64,000 bases of DNA from NCBI GenBank assembly GCA_913776965.1, contig CAJYQL010000063.1:51643-115642 (forward strand), read 5' to 3'. Positions 1-11,331 of the stretch are shown in pieces (positions within the stretch are counted from its first letter, which is position 1; each line of letters starts with the position of its first letter). The position numbers were made by a program, and so were the translations under genes. The DNA comes from an uncultured Xylophilus sp. Lineage in GTDB: Bacteria; Pseudomonadota; Gammaproteobacteria; Burkholderiales; Burkholderiaceae_C. The notes beneath the pieces are model-generated. The model ran no database searches. It had not been told where the DNA came from and was given only the letters and a program-made list of their open reading frames with translations.

Positions 1-50
1 GAGAATTCGAGCAAACCGTCGGGATCGACGTCGGGCAGCAGGCCGGGCAT
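1..50 (-). CDS. Aminotransferase class V, N-terminal fragment (runs off the window)
   Basis: Only the first 16 codons are inside the window, read leftwards from an ATG at 50..48. The peptide MPGLLPDVDPDGLLEF matches, from memory, the conserved amino terminus of the alanine-glyoxylate/serine-pyruvate type PLP aminotransferases of Comamonadaceae and relatives. The reading frame stays open upstream of the ATG, so the start is chosen on family resemblance alone. It is divergent from the fitAB-metH genes. The assignment rests on a very short peptide. Confidence 0.5.
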   Translation of the reverse strand, partial: MPGLLPDVDPDGLLEF

Positions 51-187
51 GGGGTGTTGTCTCAGTGCAAGGTCGTGGGAATGTGGACGGCGGTCGGACC
101 GTCGTGCGGCGCGGAAAACCGCCCCTGTTCGGAGCCGGATCAGCTTAGCACGCGGTCTTTTGACCCCCCTTGGCAGCACACCACAAG

Positions 188-230
188 GCATTCGATGCAT
201 GCAGTTTTTTATAATGAAAGCATCGAATGC
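188..230 (+). promoter_or_regulatory. fitAB promoter with paired operator dyads
   Basis: GCATTCGATGC (188-198) and its exact reverse complement GCATCGAATGC (220-230) flank a perfect -10 hexamer TATAAT (210-215). Each arm is itself nearly palindromic (GCAT-N3-ATGC), so this looks like two operator half-sites bound by ribbon-helix-helix dimers. There is no convincing -35 hexamer 17 bp upstream. The position over the promoter fits the autorepression known for FitAB/VapBC modules. The palindrome is seen directly; the repressor is inferred from the adjacent fitA. Confidence 0.75.
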
Positions 231-249
231 AATCGCACAGGATCGAATC

Positions 250-504
250 ATGGCCATGCTGACCGTCCGTAACCTGCCCGACAACGTGCACCGCGCGCTG
301 CGCGTGCGTGCGGCCCAGCACGGGCGCAGCACCGAGGCGGAGGTGCGCGAAATCCTGGCGGCCGCGGTGACGCCGGGCGACCGCCTCCTGCTGGGCAATG
401 CGCTGGCCTCGATCGGCCAGCGGCTGGGGCTGACCAACGACGACATCGACGCGGCCTGCCACGCGCGCGACCAGGCGCCGGCCGAGCCGCCGAAGTTCGC
501 ATGA
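250..504 (+). CDS. fitA: FitA-like ribbon-helix-helix antitoxin
   Basis: The product (84 aa) is the antitoxin of a type II toxin-antitoxin pair; it binds and neutralises the FitB nuclease and represses its own promoter. The N-terminal [19 protein letters not shown] followed by [13 protein letters not shown] is the ribbon-helix-helix pattern of the FitA/VapB family, and [14 protein letters not shown] matches the toxin-wrapping C-terminal part. The ATG at 250 has AGGA seven bases upstream. An in-frame ATG at 214 overlaps the -10 box and is therefore unlikely. It overlaps fitB by four bases (ATGA), which implies translational coupling. Confidence 0.88.
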   Translation: MAMLTVRNLPDNVHRALRVRAAQHGRSTEAEVREILAAAVTPGDRLLLGNALASIGQRLGLTNDDIDAACHARDQAPAEPPKFA

Positions 505-917
505 TCGTCCTCGACACCAATGTCGTCTCCGAAGCCATGAAGCCGCAGCCGAACGAGGCGGTGCGGGACTGGCTCAACCGGCAGGCCGCCGAAACCTTGT
601 TCCTCTCGAGCGTCACCCTGGCCGAACTGCTGTTCGGCATCCATGCGCTGCCGATCGGCAAGCGCCGCGAGTTGCTCGACCAGGCCCTGGCCGAGCTGCT
701 GGAGCTGTTCGGACCGCGCGTGCTGCCCTTCGATACCGACGCGGCCCGGCAATACGCATCGCTCGCCGTGGCGGCCCGCAGCGGCGGCCGCGGCTTCTCG
801 ACACCCGACGGCTACATCGCCGCCATCGCCGCGTCGCGCGGCTTCATGGTGGCGTCCCGCGACACCTCGCCCTATGCAGCGGCCAATGTCGCCGTCATCG
901 ATCCCTGGAAGGCCTAG
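501..917 (+). CDS. fitB: FitB-like PIN-domain ribonuclease toxin
   Basis: A 138-aa single-domain PIN protein, predicted to be a metal-dependent RNase that is the toxin of the pair. The four acidic residues expected for a PIN active site are present: Asp5 (VLDTN), Glu42 (LAELLFG), Asp103 ([10 protein letters not shown]) and Asp121 (SRDTSPY). The C-terminal VIDPW resembles the VFNPW end I recall for gonococcal FitB. All catalytic positions are intact, so the toxin should be active. It ends only 8 bp before metH, so transcripts from the fitAB promoter could read into metH. Confidence 0.9.
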   Translation: MIVLDTNVVSEAMKPQPNEAVRDWLNRQAAETLFLSSVTLAELLFGIHALPIGKRRELLDQALAELLELFGPRVLPFDTDAARQYASLAVAARSGGRGFSTPDGYIAAIAASRGFMVASRDTSPYAAANVAVIDPWKA

Positions 918-925
918 AAAACACC

Positions 926-3658
<2,733 letters not shown>

Positions 3659-3670
3659 CTTGCATGCAGG

Positions 3671-3687
3671 GCGGCGCATCGCGCCGC
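3671..3687 (+). terminator. GC-rich hairpin after metH
   Basis: A perfect 7-bp stem, GCGGCGC-ATC-GCGCCGC, begins 12 bases after the metH stop. It has no following U tract, so it is a weak or Rho-assisted terminator at best. Confidence 0.35.
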
Positions 3688-3823
3688 AACCCCTGCTGAC
3701 GCTGCCTTACCCGGTCTTACAAAGCCGATACAGCCCGTTGCCGCACGCTGTGTACCTTTGATGCATCCCATCCGTTGACCACAGGAGCGGCCCGTCGGCC
3801 GCATGCATCAAGGAACACACCGT

Positions 3824-4702
3824 ATGGATCCCGTCCTCGACTCCGTCCCCCAGCGCGGCACCGCCCTTTCCGCTACGCCCGCTCCCGCATCGCAACCGTC
3901 GTCGCCGCTGCGGCCTCTGTGGGCCGCGATCGGGGTGCTGGGCGTCGCCGTGGTGGCGCTGGGCGGTACGCTGGTCTACCAGCAAGGCCGCGACAGCGGC
4001 ACCCCCGTCGCCGCGCAGAGTGCTGCCGCGATGACGGCGCCCGGCGCCAGCGGCCCGGTCGTGACCGCCCCGCCGACGACCCTGGCGCAGGCCGCGCTGG
4101 CAGAAGAAAAAATGGCGCAGACGCAGACCCCACCTGCGCCGGCAGCTCCTAAAAGCGTAGCGAAGCCGGTGACGCGGCCGGTCGCCTCGTCGGCACCGGC
4201 TCCGGCTCCGTACTACGGCTCTTCCAGCTCCGGCGGCTATTCGGGCAGCTACGGCACGGCCCAGCCGGTGGTGCAGGCCGCCGCACCGGTTTGCACCGTC
4301 TGCGGCCGGGTCGAAGCGGTCAATGTGGTGAGCCGCCCGGCGCCGGCGAGCGGCGTGGGCGCGGTGGCCGGGGGCGTGCTCGGCGCGGTGGTGGGCAACC
4401 AGATCGGCAACGGCAACGGCCGCACGGCCGCCACGCTGCTCGGCGCGGCCGGCGGCGGCTACCTGGGCCACACGATCGAGCAGCGCACCCGCTCGACCAC
4501 CTCTTATGTAGTGCAGGTGCGCATGGACGACGGCTCGCGCCGCACCTTCGAACGCAGCCAGCCGGTGCCGGTGGGCGAGCGCGTGACGGTCGAGGGCAAC
4601 AGCTTCCGCCTGGGCCGCGGCGCCACCTACTCGACCTACCCGAGCGACCCGGGCTACCGTCAGGTGTCGCAGTCCGGCACCTACGCGACCGGCGGCTACT
4701 GA
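3824..4702 (+). CDS. Glycine-zipper membrane-anchored envelope protein
   Basis: A 292-aa protein with a short cytoplasmic tail, one N-terminal membrane segment (about residues 26-48), a long Ala/Pro/Ser-rich linker, a CTVCGRVEAV segment and a glycine-zipper stretch (GAVAGGVLGAVVGNQIG, then LLGAAGGGYLGHTIE). This is the two-TM glycine-zipper architecture of the 17-kDa surface antigen/SlyB group. The tail after the zipper (VQVRMDDGSRRTFE...) is the usual small beta domain of that family. The ATG at 3824 has AAGGA about ten bases upstream. Its function is unknown; a role in envelope integrity is inferred from the family. Confidence 0.75.
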   Translation: MDPVLDSVPQRGTALSATPAPASQPSSPLRPLWAAIGVLGVAVVALGGTLVYQQGRDSGTPVAAQSAAAMTAPGASGPVVTAPPTTLAQAALAEEKMAQTQTPPAPAAPKSVAKPVTRPVASSAPAPAPYYGSSSSGGYSGSYGTAQPVVQAAAPVCTVCGRVEAVNVVSRPAPASGVGAVAGGVLGAVVGNQIGNGNGRTAATLLGAAGGGYLGHTIEQRTRSTTSYVVQVRMDDGSRRTFERSQPVPVGERVTVEGNSFRLGRGATYSTYPSDPGYRQVSQSGTYATGGY

Positions 4703-4721
4703 CCGGCGGCGCGGGCATGCA

Positions 4722-4754
4722 CCGTTGCGGCAGCAGGCGCTGCCGCCGCAACGG
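4722..4754. terminator. Bidirectional hairpin between convergent genes
   Basis: CCGTTGCGGCAGC pairs with GCTGCCGCCGCAACGG around an AGGC loop, leaving one 3-base bulge. It sits between the convergent ends at 4702 and 4764 and could terminate both, although U tracts are lacking. Confidence 0.5.
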
Positions 4755-4763
4755 CCGCGTCGG

Positions 4764-5741
4764 TCATTCCAGCGTCAGCTTCTGCTGCTGCACGACCTTC
4801 TTGTAGGTCTCGTATTCCGCCTTGATCTCGGCCGCGAACTGCTGGGGCGTGTTGCCGACCACGATCGAGCCGGTGTCCTCGATCCGCTTGCGCACCGCTG
4901 GGTCTTCCAGCACCTTCTTCACGCCCGCGTTGATCTTGTCGACCAGTTCCTTCGGCATGTTCTTCGGACCCAGGATGCCGTAGTACGCGAGGCGGTTGAC
5001 CGGCTCCAGGCCCACTTCCTTGAAGGTCGGCACGTTGGGCAGCGCGGCGAGCCGCTGCGGCGCGGCGACCACGATCGGCACCAGGCGGTTGTCCTTGATG
5101 AAGGGCAGAGCCGAGGGCAGGTTGTCAAAGATCATCGGCACCTGGCCGGCGACGGTGTCGTTGAGCGCCGGGCCCGCACCGCGGTACGGGATGTGGGTGA
5201 CGAAGGTGCCGGTCAGGCTCTTGTACAACTCCATCAGCATGTGGCCGATGCCGCCGGTGCCCGAGGTCGAATACGAATACTTGCCCGCCGACTTCTTCAG
5301 CTCGGCCGCGAAGGACTTGTAGTCCTTGGCCGGGAACGACGGGTTCACCGCGATCACGTTGGGCGTGGCGGCGATGTTGATGATCGGGGTGAAGTCGGTG
5401 ATCGGGTTGTAGGGCACCTTGGGGTTGATCGCCGGGGCCGACGCGGTGCTGGAAACCGTCGCCAGGCCGAGCGAATAGCCGTCCGGTGCCGCACGCGCCG
5501 TGTCGCTGGCACCGACCACGCCGCCGCCGCCGGCCTTGTTCTCCACGATCACCGGCTGGCCCAGCACCTTGCCGAGCGGGTCGGCGATCACCCGGGCGAC
5601 GATGTCGGTGGTGCCGCCGGGCGCGAACGGAACGACCAGCTTGATCGGGCGGGTCGGATAGTCCTGTGCGCCGGCCGCGCCCGCGGCGAGGCCCAGCAGG
5701 GCGACCACGGTGGCGCGACGGGTGAAGGTGCAGGTCAGCAT
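4764..5741 (-). CDS. Bug/TctC-family periplasmic solute-binding protein
   Basis: The 325-aa product is a tripartite-tricarboxylate-transporter type receptor (Bug family), expected to bind a carboxylate or similar small anion in the periplasm. A signal peptide (about residues 1-25, ending GAAGA) is followed by [18 protein letters not shown], the family's typical start, and the conserved IPYRGAGPA segment in the middle. The start is set at 5741 because AGGAG lies just upstream; a longer frame to 5870 lacks this. No TctA or TctB membrane genes are nearby, so this is an orphan receptor, as is usual in Burkholderiales. Confidence 0.9.
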   Translation of the reverse strand: MLTCTFTRRATVVALLGLAAGAAGAQDYPTRPIKLVVPFAPGGTTDIVARVIADPLGKVLGQPVIVENKAGGGGVVGASDTARAAPDGYSLGLATVSSTASAPAINPKVPYNPITDFTPIINIAATPNVIAVNPSFPAKDYKSFAAELKKSAGKYSYSTSGTGGIGHMLMELYKSLTGTFVTHIPYRGAGPALNDTVAGQVPMIFDNLPSALPFIKDNRLVPIVVAAPQRLAALPNVPTFKEVGLEPVNRLAYYGILGPKNMPKELVDKINAGVKKVLEDPAVRKRIEDTGSIVVGNTPQQFAAEIKAEYETYKKVVQQQKLTLE

Positions 5742-5881
5742 TGCGTAAGACTCCTGTAAGTTGGACAGCGCGGATAGTAAGTTTGGCGTCAGGAAATTTT
5801 CTAGGGGAATACGCGGAGTTACGGAAATCGTCGGCATGCGCCTACCGGGGCCGTGGCGCCGATGCGCCATCCTCTAGATCC

Positions 5882-6838
5882 ATGCCTTCCGACGTGCCGA
5901 CCCCGACCGCTGCGCCCGCGGGCGATGCCGCGCGTTTTCAGGGCCGCCTGCGCATCGCCGGCGGGCTGTTGCTGCGGCCGTTCCAGCCGATCCTGCGCGC
6001 CGCACTCCTCTGGAACGAGGCCGACGGCCTGCGCATGAGCGCAGCGATGTCGTTCTACGGGGTACTGAGCTTCGCGCCGCTGCTGGTGCTGATGGTCGCG
6101 CTGCTCGGCTGGTGGGTGGACCGCTCCTATCTGGAAACCAACCTGATCGCGCAGATGCAGGACGTGGTCGGCGAACGTGGGGCCGAGCTGGTGCGGCAGG
6201 CGCTCACCAGCGCGCAGCAGCCGTCCGACGGCATGGTGGCCTCGCTGATCGCCTTCGGGCTGCTGCTCTTCGGCGCGACCGGCGTGTTCGCGGAACTGCA
6301 GTCGGCCTTCGAGCGGCTCTGGCTCTACGGCCGCACGCCGTCGGCACCGACCAAGTGGTGGCACACCGCATCGCTGCGGCTGCGGGGCATGGCCTACATC
6401 CTGGCCTTCGGCTTCCTGCTGCTGGTGTCGCTGGTCGTCACCACGATGCTCAACATGGTGGCCGGCTGGGCAAGCGACTGGCGGCTGCTCGCACCCGTCC
6501 TGCGGCTGGTCAACGAGGTCGTGTCCTTCGCGCTCTGCACCGCGCTCTTCACCGGCCTGATGCGCCTGTCGGGCGGGCCGAAGCCGCGGCTGCGCTTCCT
6601 GATCGTCGGCGCGGCCATCGGCGCCACGCTGTTCACCCTCGGCAAGCACGTGCTCGCGTACTACCTCTCCACCGCGGCCGTCGTCTCGGCCTACGGTGCG
6701 GCCGGCTCACTGGTGGTGCTGCTGATGTGGATCTACTTTTCGTCGGCGATCCTGCTGTTCTCCGCCGGCAGCGCCCGAGCGCTGGCCGACCAGACCCTGC
6801 AACCGGTCGATCCCGAAAGCGAAAAGCCGCCCGAGTAG
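5882..6838 (+). CDS. YihY/BrkB-family inner-membrane protein
   Basis: A 318-aa integral membrane protein with about six hydrophobic segments. The family pattern is clear: ALLWNEADGLRMSAAMSFYGVLSFAPLL at the N-terminal side, and YGAAGSLVVLLMWIYFSSAILLF near the C-terminus. YihY/UPF0761 proteins were once called ribonuclease BN, which is now considered wrong; the true function is not established. It is divergent from the Bug gene at 4764, with the start ATG placed downstream of that gene's promoter region. The stop codon lies within a terminator-like hairpin. Confidence 0.88.
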   Translation: MPSDVPTPTAAPAGDAARFQGRLRIAGGLLLRPFQPILRAALLWNEADGLRMSAAMSFYGVLSFAPLLVLMVALLGWWVDRSYLETNLIAQMQDVVGERGAELVRQALTSAQQPSDGMVASLIAFGLLLFGATGVFAELQSAFERLWLYGRTPSAPTKWWHTASLRLRGMAYILAFGFLLLVSLVVTTMLNMVAGWASDWRLLAPVLRLVNEVVSFALCTALFTGLMRLSGGPKPRLRFLIVGAAIGATLFTLGKHVLAYYLSTAAVVSAYGAAGSLVVLLMWIYFSSAILLFSAGSARALADQTLQPVDPESEKPPE

Positions 6839-6845
6839 GCGGCTT
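6824..6845 (+). terminator. Terminator hairpin overlapping the yihY-like stop codon
   Basis: AAGCCGCC (6824-6831) and GGCGGCTT (6838-6845) form a perfect 8-bp stem; the TAG stop (6836-6838) lies at the loop border. No long U tract follows. Confidence 0.55.
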
Positions 6846-6944
6846 GCAAGGTGGATGCGACGCAGATAGGAGACCGGCTATCGCTATCGGGGAGACCGAC
6901 CCAGCCGGCCCGCCATCCGACGGTGTTTCAACATCCCCGCCAGA

Positions 6945-7030
6945 CCAGGGTCCCCCTGGGCGAGTGCGGGGCCTCCCCCTCAGGGGGTGGCGTTACACGC
7001 CGCGGCAGCGGCGTGAAAAGCCGGGGGGAG
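6945..7030. repeat. GC-rich intergenic repeat with tandem hairpins
   Basis: Between two convergent genes, CCCCC-TCA-GGGGG (6975-6987) is followed by CACGCCGC-GGCA-GCGGCGTG (6996-7015) with AAAA, then a GGGGGG run. This resembles a dispersed intergenic repeat I associate with Comamonadaceae and related genera, and it probably acts as a terminator for the reductase gene and the yihY-like gene. Copy number in the genome cannot be judged from this window. Confidence 0.6.
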
Positions 7031-7032
7031 CG

Positions 7033-7806
7033 TCACTTTTCAGCGAAAGCCCGCTCGACTACGAAGTCGCCCGGCGTGGTGGTGTTGCCTTCCTTGAAGC
7101 CGCGCGACTCCAACATGTGCTTCAGGTCGTTCAGCATCGCCGGGCTGCCGCACAGCATCACCCGGTCTTCGGCCGGGTTCAGGCGCGGCAGGCCCAGGTC
7201 GTCTTCCAGCTTGCCGGTCTCCAGCAGCTCGGTGATGCGGCCCATGTTGCGGTAGCTCTCCCGGGTCACCGTCGGGTAGTACAGCAGCTGCGCGCGGATC
7301 GCGTCGCCCAAGAATTCGTGATTGGGCAGATGCTCGGTGACCATGTCGTGGTACGCCAGCTCGTCGATCTGCCGCACGCCGTGGACCAGGATCACCTTCT
7401 CGAACTTCTCGTACGTTTCCGGGTCGCGGATGATCGACAGGAAGGGCGCCAGGCCGGTGCCGGTGCCCAGCAGGTACAGCCGCTTGCCGGGCAGGGTGTA
7501 GTCGGTCAGCAGCGTGCCGGTGGGCTTCTTGCCGACGATGATCGTGTCGCCCGGCTGGATGTGCTGCAGCCGCGAGGTCAGCGGGCCGTTGTCCACCTTG
7601 ATGCTCAGGAACTCGAGGTGCTCCTCGTAGTTGGCGCTGGCGATGCTGTAGGCGCGCAGCAGCGGCTTGTCGTTCACCTTCAGGCCGATCATGGTGAAGT
7701 GGCCGTTGGAAAAACGCAGCGACGGATCGCGGGTGGTGGTGAAGGTGAACAGGCGGTCGGTCCAGTGGTGGACGGACAAAACGCGTTCTTCGTTGAATGC
7801 ACTCAT
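7033..7806 (-). CDS. fpr: Ferredoxin/flavodoxin-NADP(+) reductase
   Basis: A 257-aa FAD flavoenzyme that moves electrons between NADPH and ferredoxin or flavodoxin. The FAD-binding RAYSIAS motif is at 51-57 and the NADP-binding GTGTGLAPF at 114-122; the length and the C-terminal FVVERAFAEK match the bacterial Fpr subclass. In this family the enzyme supports oxidative-stress defence and iron-sulfur or MetH reactivation chemistry; the reactivation link to the metH gene 3.4 kb away is only contextual. The start at 7806 begins the MSAFNEERV segment typical of the family, although the frame extends upstream. Confidence 0.93.
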   Translation of the reverse strand: MSAFNEERVLSVHHWTDRLFTFTTTRDPSLRFSNGHFTMIGLKVNDKPLLRAYSIASANYEEHLEFLSIKVDNGPLTSRLQHIQPGDTIIVGKKPTGTLLTDYTLPGKRLYLLGTGTGLAPFLSIIRDPETYEKFEKVILVHGVRQIDELAYHDMVTEHLPNHEFLGDAIRAQLLYYPTVTRESYRNMGRITELLETGKLEDDLGLPRLNPAEDRVMLCGSPAMLNDLKHMLESRGFKEGNTTTPGDFVVERAFAEK

Positions 7807-8051
7807 GGTCTGGGACGTCGGCAGGATGGCGGGGATGGGAAAGCCGGTACGGTGCCGGCCGGCGGGAGGTGTGTGGTGCTCCGCTCCATCGTGGCGACCG
7901 CGTCTTCGGCGCGGCGGCGGCCCGCTATGGTAGCGGCATGCGGGAAAACCCGGGACGGCCGGGGCGGTCTGCGCCCACAATCCGCGCTGATCCGTTTTCC
8001 GCCTACTAGCCTCGTTTTCTACTGGTTTCCTTCCCTTTTTCCGGAGTCTCC

Positions 8052-9257
8052 ATGACGCTACGACTGCATTTCGGCACCGCGCTCGTCGCCGCCGCCGGGC
8101 TGGCCCTGTCGGCCGCCGCCCAGGCCCAGGGCACGATCAAGATCGGCGAGATCAACAGCTACAAGGCGCAGCCCGCCTTCCTGGAGCCCTACAAGAAGGG
8201 CATGGAGCTGGCGGTGGACGAGGTCAACGCCGCCGGCGGTGTCGGCGGCCGCAAGCTCGAACTCGTCACCCGCGACGACAACGCCAACCCCGGCGACGCG
8301 GTGCGCATCGCCGAAGAACTGATCGCGCGCGAGAAGGTCGACGTGCTGGCCGGCTCCTTCCTCTCGCACACCGGGCTGGCGCTGACCGACTTCGCCCGGC
8401 AGAAGAAATTCTTCTACCTGGCCGCCGAGCCGCTGACCGACAAGATCGTCTGGCAGAACGGCAACCGCTACACCTTCCGCCTGCGCCCCTCGACCTACAT
8501 GCAGGTCGCGATGCTGGTGCCCGAGGCGGCGAAGCTGAAGAAGAAGCGCTGGGCGATCGTCTACCCCAACTACGAATACGGCCAGTCCTCGGTCGCGACC
8601 TTCAAGAAGCTGCTGAAGGAAGCCCAGCCGGACGTGGAATTCGTCGCCGAGCAGGCGCCGCCGCTCGGCAAGGTGGATGCCGGCAGCGTGGTGCAGGCGC
8701 TCGCCGACGCGAAGCCCGATGCGATCTTCAACGTGCTGTTCGCCGCCGACCTGTCGAAGTTCGTGCGCGAGGGCAACACCCGCGGCCTGTTCAAGGACCG
8801 TGCGGTGGTCAGCGTGCTGACCGGCGAGCCGGAATACCTCGACCCCCTGAAGGACGAGGCGCCCACCGGCTGGATCGTCACCGGCTATCCGTGGAGCGGC
8901 ATCCAGACGCCCGAGCACAAGGCCTTTCTCGCGGCCTACCAGGCGAAGTACAAGGACTATCCGCGTCTCGGCTCGGTGGTCGGCTACAGCGCGATCAAGT
9001 CGATCGCCGCGGGCGTGCAGAAGGCCGGCGGCACCGACACCGAGAAGCTGGTCGCGGCCTTCCGCAACCTGCCGGTGGAGACGCCCTTCGGCCGCATCCT
9101 CTACCGCGCGCAGGACCACCAGTCCACCATGGGCGCCTTCGTCGGCAAGACGCGGAACGACGGCGGCAAGGGTGTGATGGTGGACTTCACGTACCTCGAC
9201 GGCGCGAAATTCCAGCCGTCGGACGACGAGGTGAAGAAACTGCGCCCGGCCGACTGA
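8052..9257 (+). CDS. Branched-chain-amino-acid-type ABC transporter, periplasmic binding protein
   Basis: A 401-aa type I periplasmic binding protein of the LivK/Leu-Ile-Val family. It has a signal peptide (about 1-25, ending AAQAQ), the start IKIGEINSYKAQPAFLEPYKKG, and the AVDEVNAAGGVGGRKLELV segment characteristic of the family. GGAG lies eight bases before the ATG. It is the first gene of an importer module with livHM, livG and livF. The substrate cannot be told from sequence; relatives bind branched amino acids, amides, urea or aromatic acids. Confidence 0.93.
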   Translation: MTLRLHFGTALVAAAGLALSAAAQAQGTIKIGEINSYKAQPAFLEPYKKGMELAVDEVNAAGGVGGRKLELVTRDDNANPGDAVRIAEELIAREKVDVLAGSFLSHTGLALTDFARQKKFFYLAAEPLTDKIVWQNGNRYTFRLRPSTYMQVAMLVPEAAKLKKKRWAIVYPNYEYGQSSVATFKKLLKEAQPDVEFVAEQAPPLGKVDAGSVVQALADAKPDAIFNVLFAADLSKFVREGNTRGLFKDRAVVSVLTGEPEYLDPLKDEAPTGWIVTGYPWSGIQTPEHKAFLAAYQAKYKDYPRLGSVVGYSAIKSIAAGVQKAGGTDTEKLVAAFRNLPVETPFGRILYRAQDHQSTMGAFVGKTRNDGGKGVMVDFTYLDGAKFQPSDDEVKKLRPAD

Positions 9258-9267
9258 TTGCAGGCCG

Positions 9268-9321
9268 AAAACGGCACTTTGCGCAGGTTCCGCCTGCGCG
9301 GGGTGCTCTCGATTTCATAGC
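9268..9321. repeat. Comamonadaceae-type intergenic repeat, copy 1
   Basis: AAAACGGCACTTT is followed by the stem GCGCAGG-TTCCG-CCTGCGC (9281-9299) and CTCTCGATTTCATAGC. The same order of blocks recurs at 23508-23564 and 59920-59977, and inverted at 47639-47690. Here it separates the binding protein from the permease gene and may attenuate transcription between them. Confidence 0.75.
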
Positions 9322-9342
9322 GTCGCGGCGCCGGGGGTTCGC

Positions 9343-11331
9343 ATGGGTGTGTCAGGCTTCGTCGTGCAGCTGCTCAACGGGCTGGCCGGCGCGTCGTCGT
9401 TGTTCCTGGTGGCGGCGGGGCTGTCGCTGATCTTCGGCGTGACCCGGATCGTCAACTTCGCGCACGGCTCGTTCTACATGGTGGGCATCTATGTGGCCTA
9501 CACCCTGGTGGACCGGCTCGGCGGCGCGGGCGGCCCCGTCGGCTTCTGGGGCGCGCTGGTGCTGGCGGCGGTGGCGGTCGGCGTGCTGGGCGCGCTGGTG
9601 GAGGCGACGCTGCTGCGCCGCATCTACCGGGCGCCGGAGCTGTTCCAGCTGCTCGCGACCTTCGCGCTGGTGCTGGTGATCAAGGACGGTGTGCTTTGGC
9701 TCTGGGGGCCGGAGGAACTGCTCGGGCCGCGGGCACCGGGCTTGAAGGGCTCGGTCGAGATCCTGGGCCGGCAGTTCCCGGCCTACGACCTGTTCCTGAT
9801 CGTCGTCGGCCCGGTGGTGCTGGGCCTGCTCTGGCTGCTGCTGACCCGCACCCGCTGGGGCACGCTGGTGCGCGCTGCCACCCAGGACCGCGAGATGGTG
9901 AGCGCGCTCGGCGTGAACCAGGCGTGGCTGTTCACCGCGGTGTTCGCGCTCGGCGCGCTGCTGGCGGGTCTGGGCGGCGCGCTGCAACTGCCGCGGGAGC
10001 CGGCGAACCTGGAGATGGACCTGGCGACGATTGGCGCGGCCTTCGTGGTGGTGGTGGTCGGCGGCATGGGCTCGATTCCCGGCGCCTACGTGGCGGCGCT
10101 GCTGATCGCCGAGATCAAGGCGGTCTGCATCTGGCTCGGCGTGGTCGAGATCGGCGGCGTGGCGGTGTCGTCCTCCAAGCTCACCCTGGTGGTCGAGTTC
10201 CTGGTGATGGCGGTGGTGCTGGTGGTGCGGCCCTGGGGCCTGCTGGGCCGCCCGCAGGCGCCGGCGCGCTACCTGGGCGGGGCCGAGGCGCCGCTGCGGC
10301 GCGCCGGGCGCGGCGGCGGCCTGGCGGTGGCGCTGATCGCGGCGGCGTTGGCCGCGCTGCCCTGGCTCGCGGCCGGCGCGCCCTATGCGCTGGTGCTGGC
10401 GATCGACCTGCTAATCGCCGCCCTCTTCGCCGTCAGCCTGCACTTCATCATGGGCCCGGGCGGCATGCATTCTTTCGGCCATGCGGCGTATTTCGGCCTG
10501 GGGGCCTACGGCGCGGCGCTGGCGGTGCGCGCCGCCGGCCTGCCGATGGAGGCCGCGCTGCTGGCCGCACCGCTGGCGGCCGCGGCCGGCGCGCTGGTCT
10601 TCGGCTGGTTCGCGGTGCGGCTGTCGGGCGTGTACCTGGCGATGCTGACCCTCGCCTTCGCGCAGATCGCCTGGGCCGTCACCTACCAATGGGACAGTCT
10701 CACCGGCGGCAGCAATGGCCTGACCGGCGTCTGGCCGGCGGACTGGCTGGCCGACCGCCGCGCCTACTACGGCCTCACCCTCGTGCTGGCGGGCGCGGGC
10801 ATCCTGCTGCTGCGGCGGGTGCTGTTCTCGCCCTTCGGTTATGCGCTGCGCGCCGGCCGCGACGCGCCTGTGCGGGCCGACGCGATCGGCATCGACGTGC
10901 GGCAGCTGCAGTGGGCGGCCTTCGTCGTCGCCGGCGCCGCGGCGGGGCTGGCCGGCGGGCTGTATGCGTTCTCCAAAGGCAGTATTTCGCCGGAGACGCT
11001 CTCGGTCGGCCGGTCGGTCGACGGGCTGGTGATGGTGCTGCTCGGCGGCGTGCAGACGCTCGCCGGCCCGGTGGTCGGCGCCGTCACCTTCACCTGGCTG
11101 CACGACACCGTGGCCCGCAGCACCGACTACTGGCGCGCGCTGCTGGGCGGGATCATCCTGCTGCTGGTGCTGTTGTTCCCGCAGGGCATCGCCGGTGCGG
11201 CGCAGCAGCTGGGACGGTGGTTCGCAGGGCGGGGCGGCAGGCACGCGGTGGCCGCCGGCGGGGCGCGCCCTCACCCCGGCCCTCTCCCAGGGGTAGAGGG
11301 AGTGGACGGCCTGGGGAGGACTGGGCTATGA
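9343..11331 (+). CDS. Fused LivH-LivM ABC permease
   Basis: A 662-aa inner-membrane protein that joins both permease subunits of a LivHM importer. Residues about 1-300 are LivH-like (VAAGLSLIFGVTRIVNFAHG at the start) and about 325-640 are LivM-like (FIMGPGGMHSFGHAAYFGLGAYGAAL; GGSNGLTG). Fused LivHM proteins are known, so this is unusual but not unique. GGGGG lies five bases before the ATG. The last 25 or so residues (ARPHPGPLPGVEG...) are encoded by an intergenic-type repeat and are not part of the fold. It overlaps livG by four bases. Confidence 0.93.
   Translation: MGVSGFVVQLLNGLAGASSLFLVAAGLSLIFGVTRIVNFAHGSFYMVGIYVAYTLVDRLGGAGGPVGFWGALVLAAVAVGVLGALVEATLLRRIYRAPELFQLLATFALVLVIKDGVLWLWGPEELLGPRAPGLKGSVEILGRQFPAYDLFLIVVGPVVLGLLWLLLTRTRWGTLVRAATQDREMVSALGVNQAWLFTAVFALGALLAGLGGALQLPREPANLEMDLATIGAAFVVVVVGGMGSIPGAYVAALLIAEIKAVCIWLGVVEIGGVAVSSSKLTLVVEFLVMAVVLVVRPWGLLGRPQAPARYLGGAEAPLRRAGRGGGLAVALIAAALAALPWLAAGAPYALVLAIDLLIAALFAVSLHFIMGPGGMHSFGHAAYFGLGAYGAALAVRAAGLPMEAALLAAPLAAAAGALVFGWFAVRLSGVYLAMLTLAFAQIAWAVTYQWDSLTGGSNGLTGVWPADWLADRRAYYGLTLVLAGAGILLLRRVLFSPFGYALRAGRDAPVRADAIGIDVRQLQWAAFVVAGAAAGLAGGLYAFSKGSISPETLSVGRSVDGLVMVLLGGVQTLAGPVVGAVTFTWLHDTVARSTDYWRALLGGIILLLVLLFPQGIAGAAQQLGRWFAGRGGRHAVAAGGARPHPGPLPGVEGVDGLGRTGL
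11268..11302. repeat. CCCTCACCCCGGCCCTCTCCC-type repeat inside the livHM 3' end
   Basis: This is the widely dispersed proteobacterial repeat that starts CCCTCACCCCGGCCCTCTCCC and folds back through GGGTAGAGGG. It is normally intergenic; here it is translated as the C-terminal tail of LivHM, and the same segment runs up to the livG ribosome-binding site. Confidence 0.7.

Noticed and set aside
918-925. A cobalamin riboswitch ahead of metH.
   Set aside because: Only 8 bp separate fitB from metH and no B12-box-like sequence is in the upstream region.
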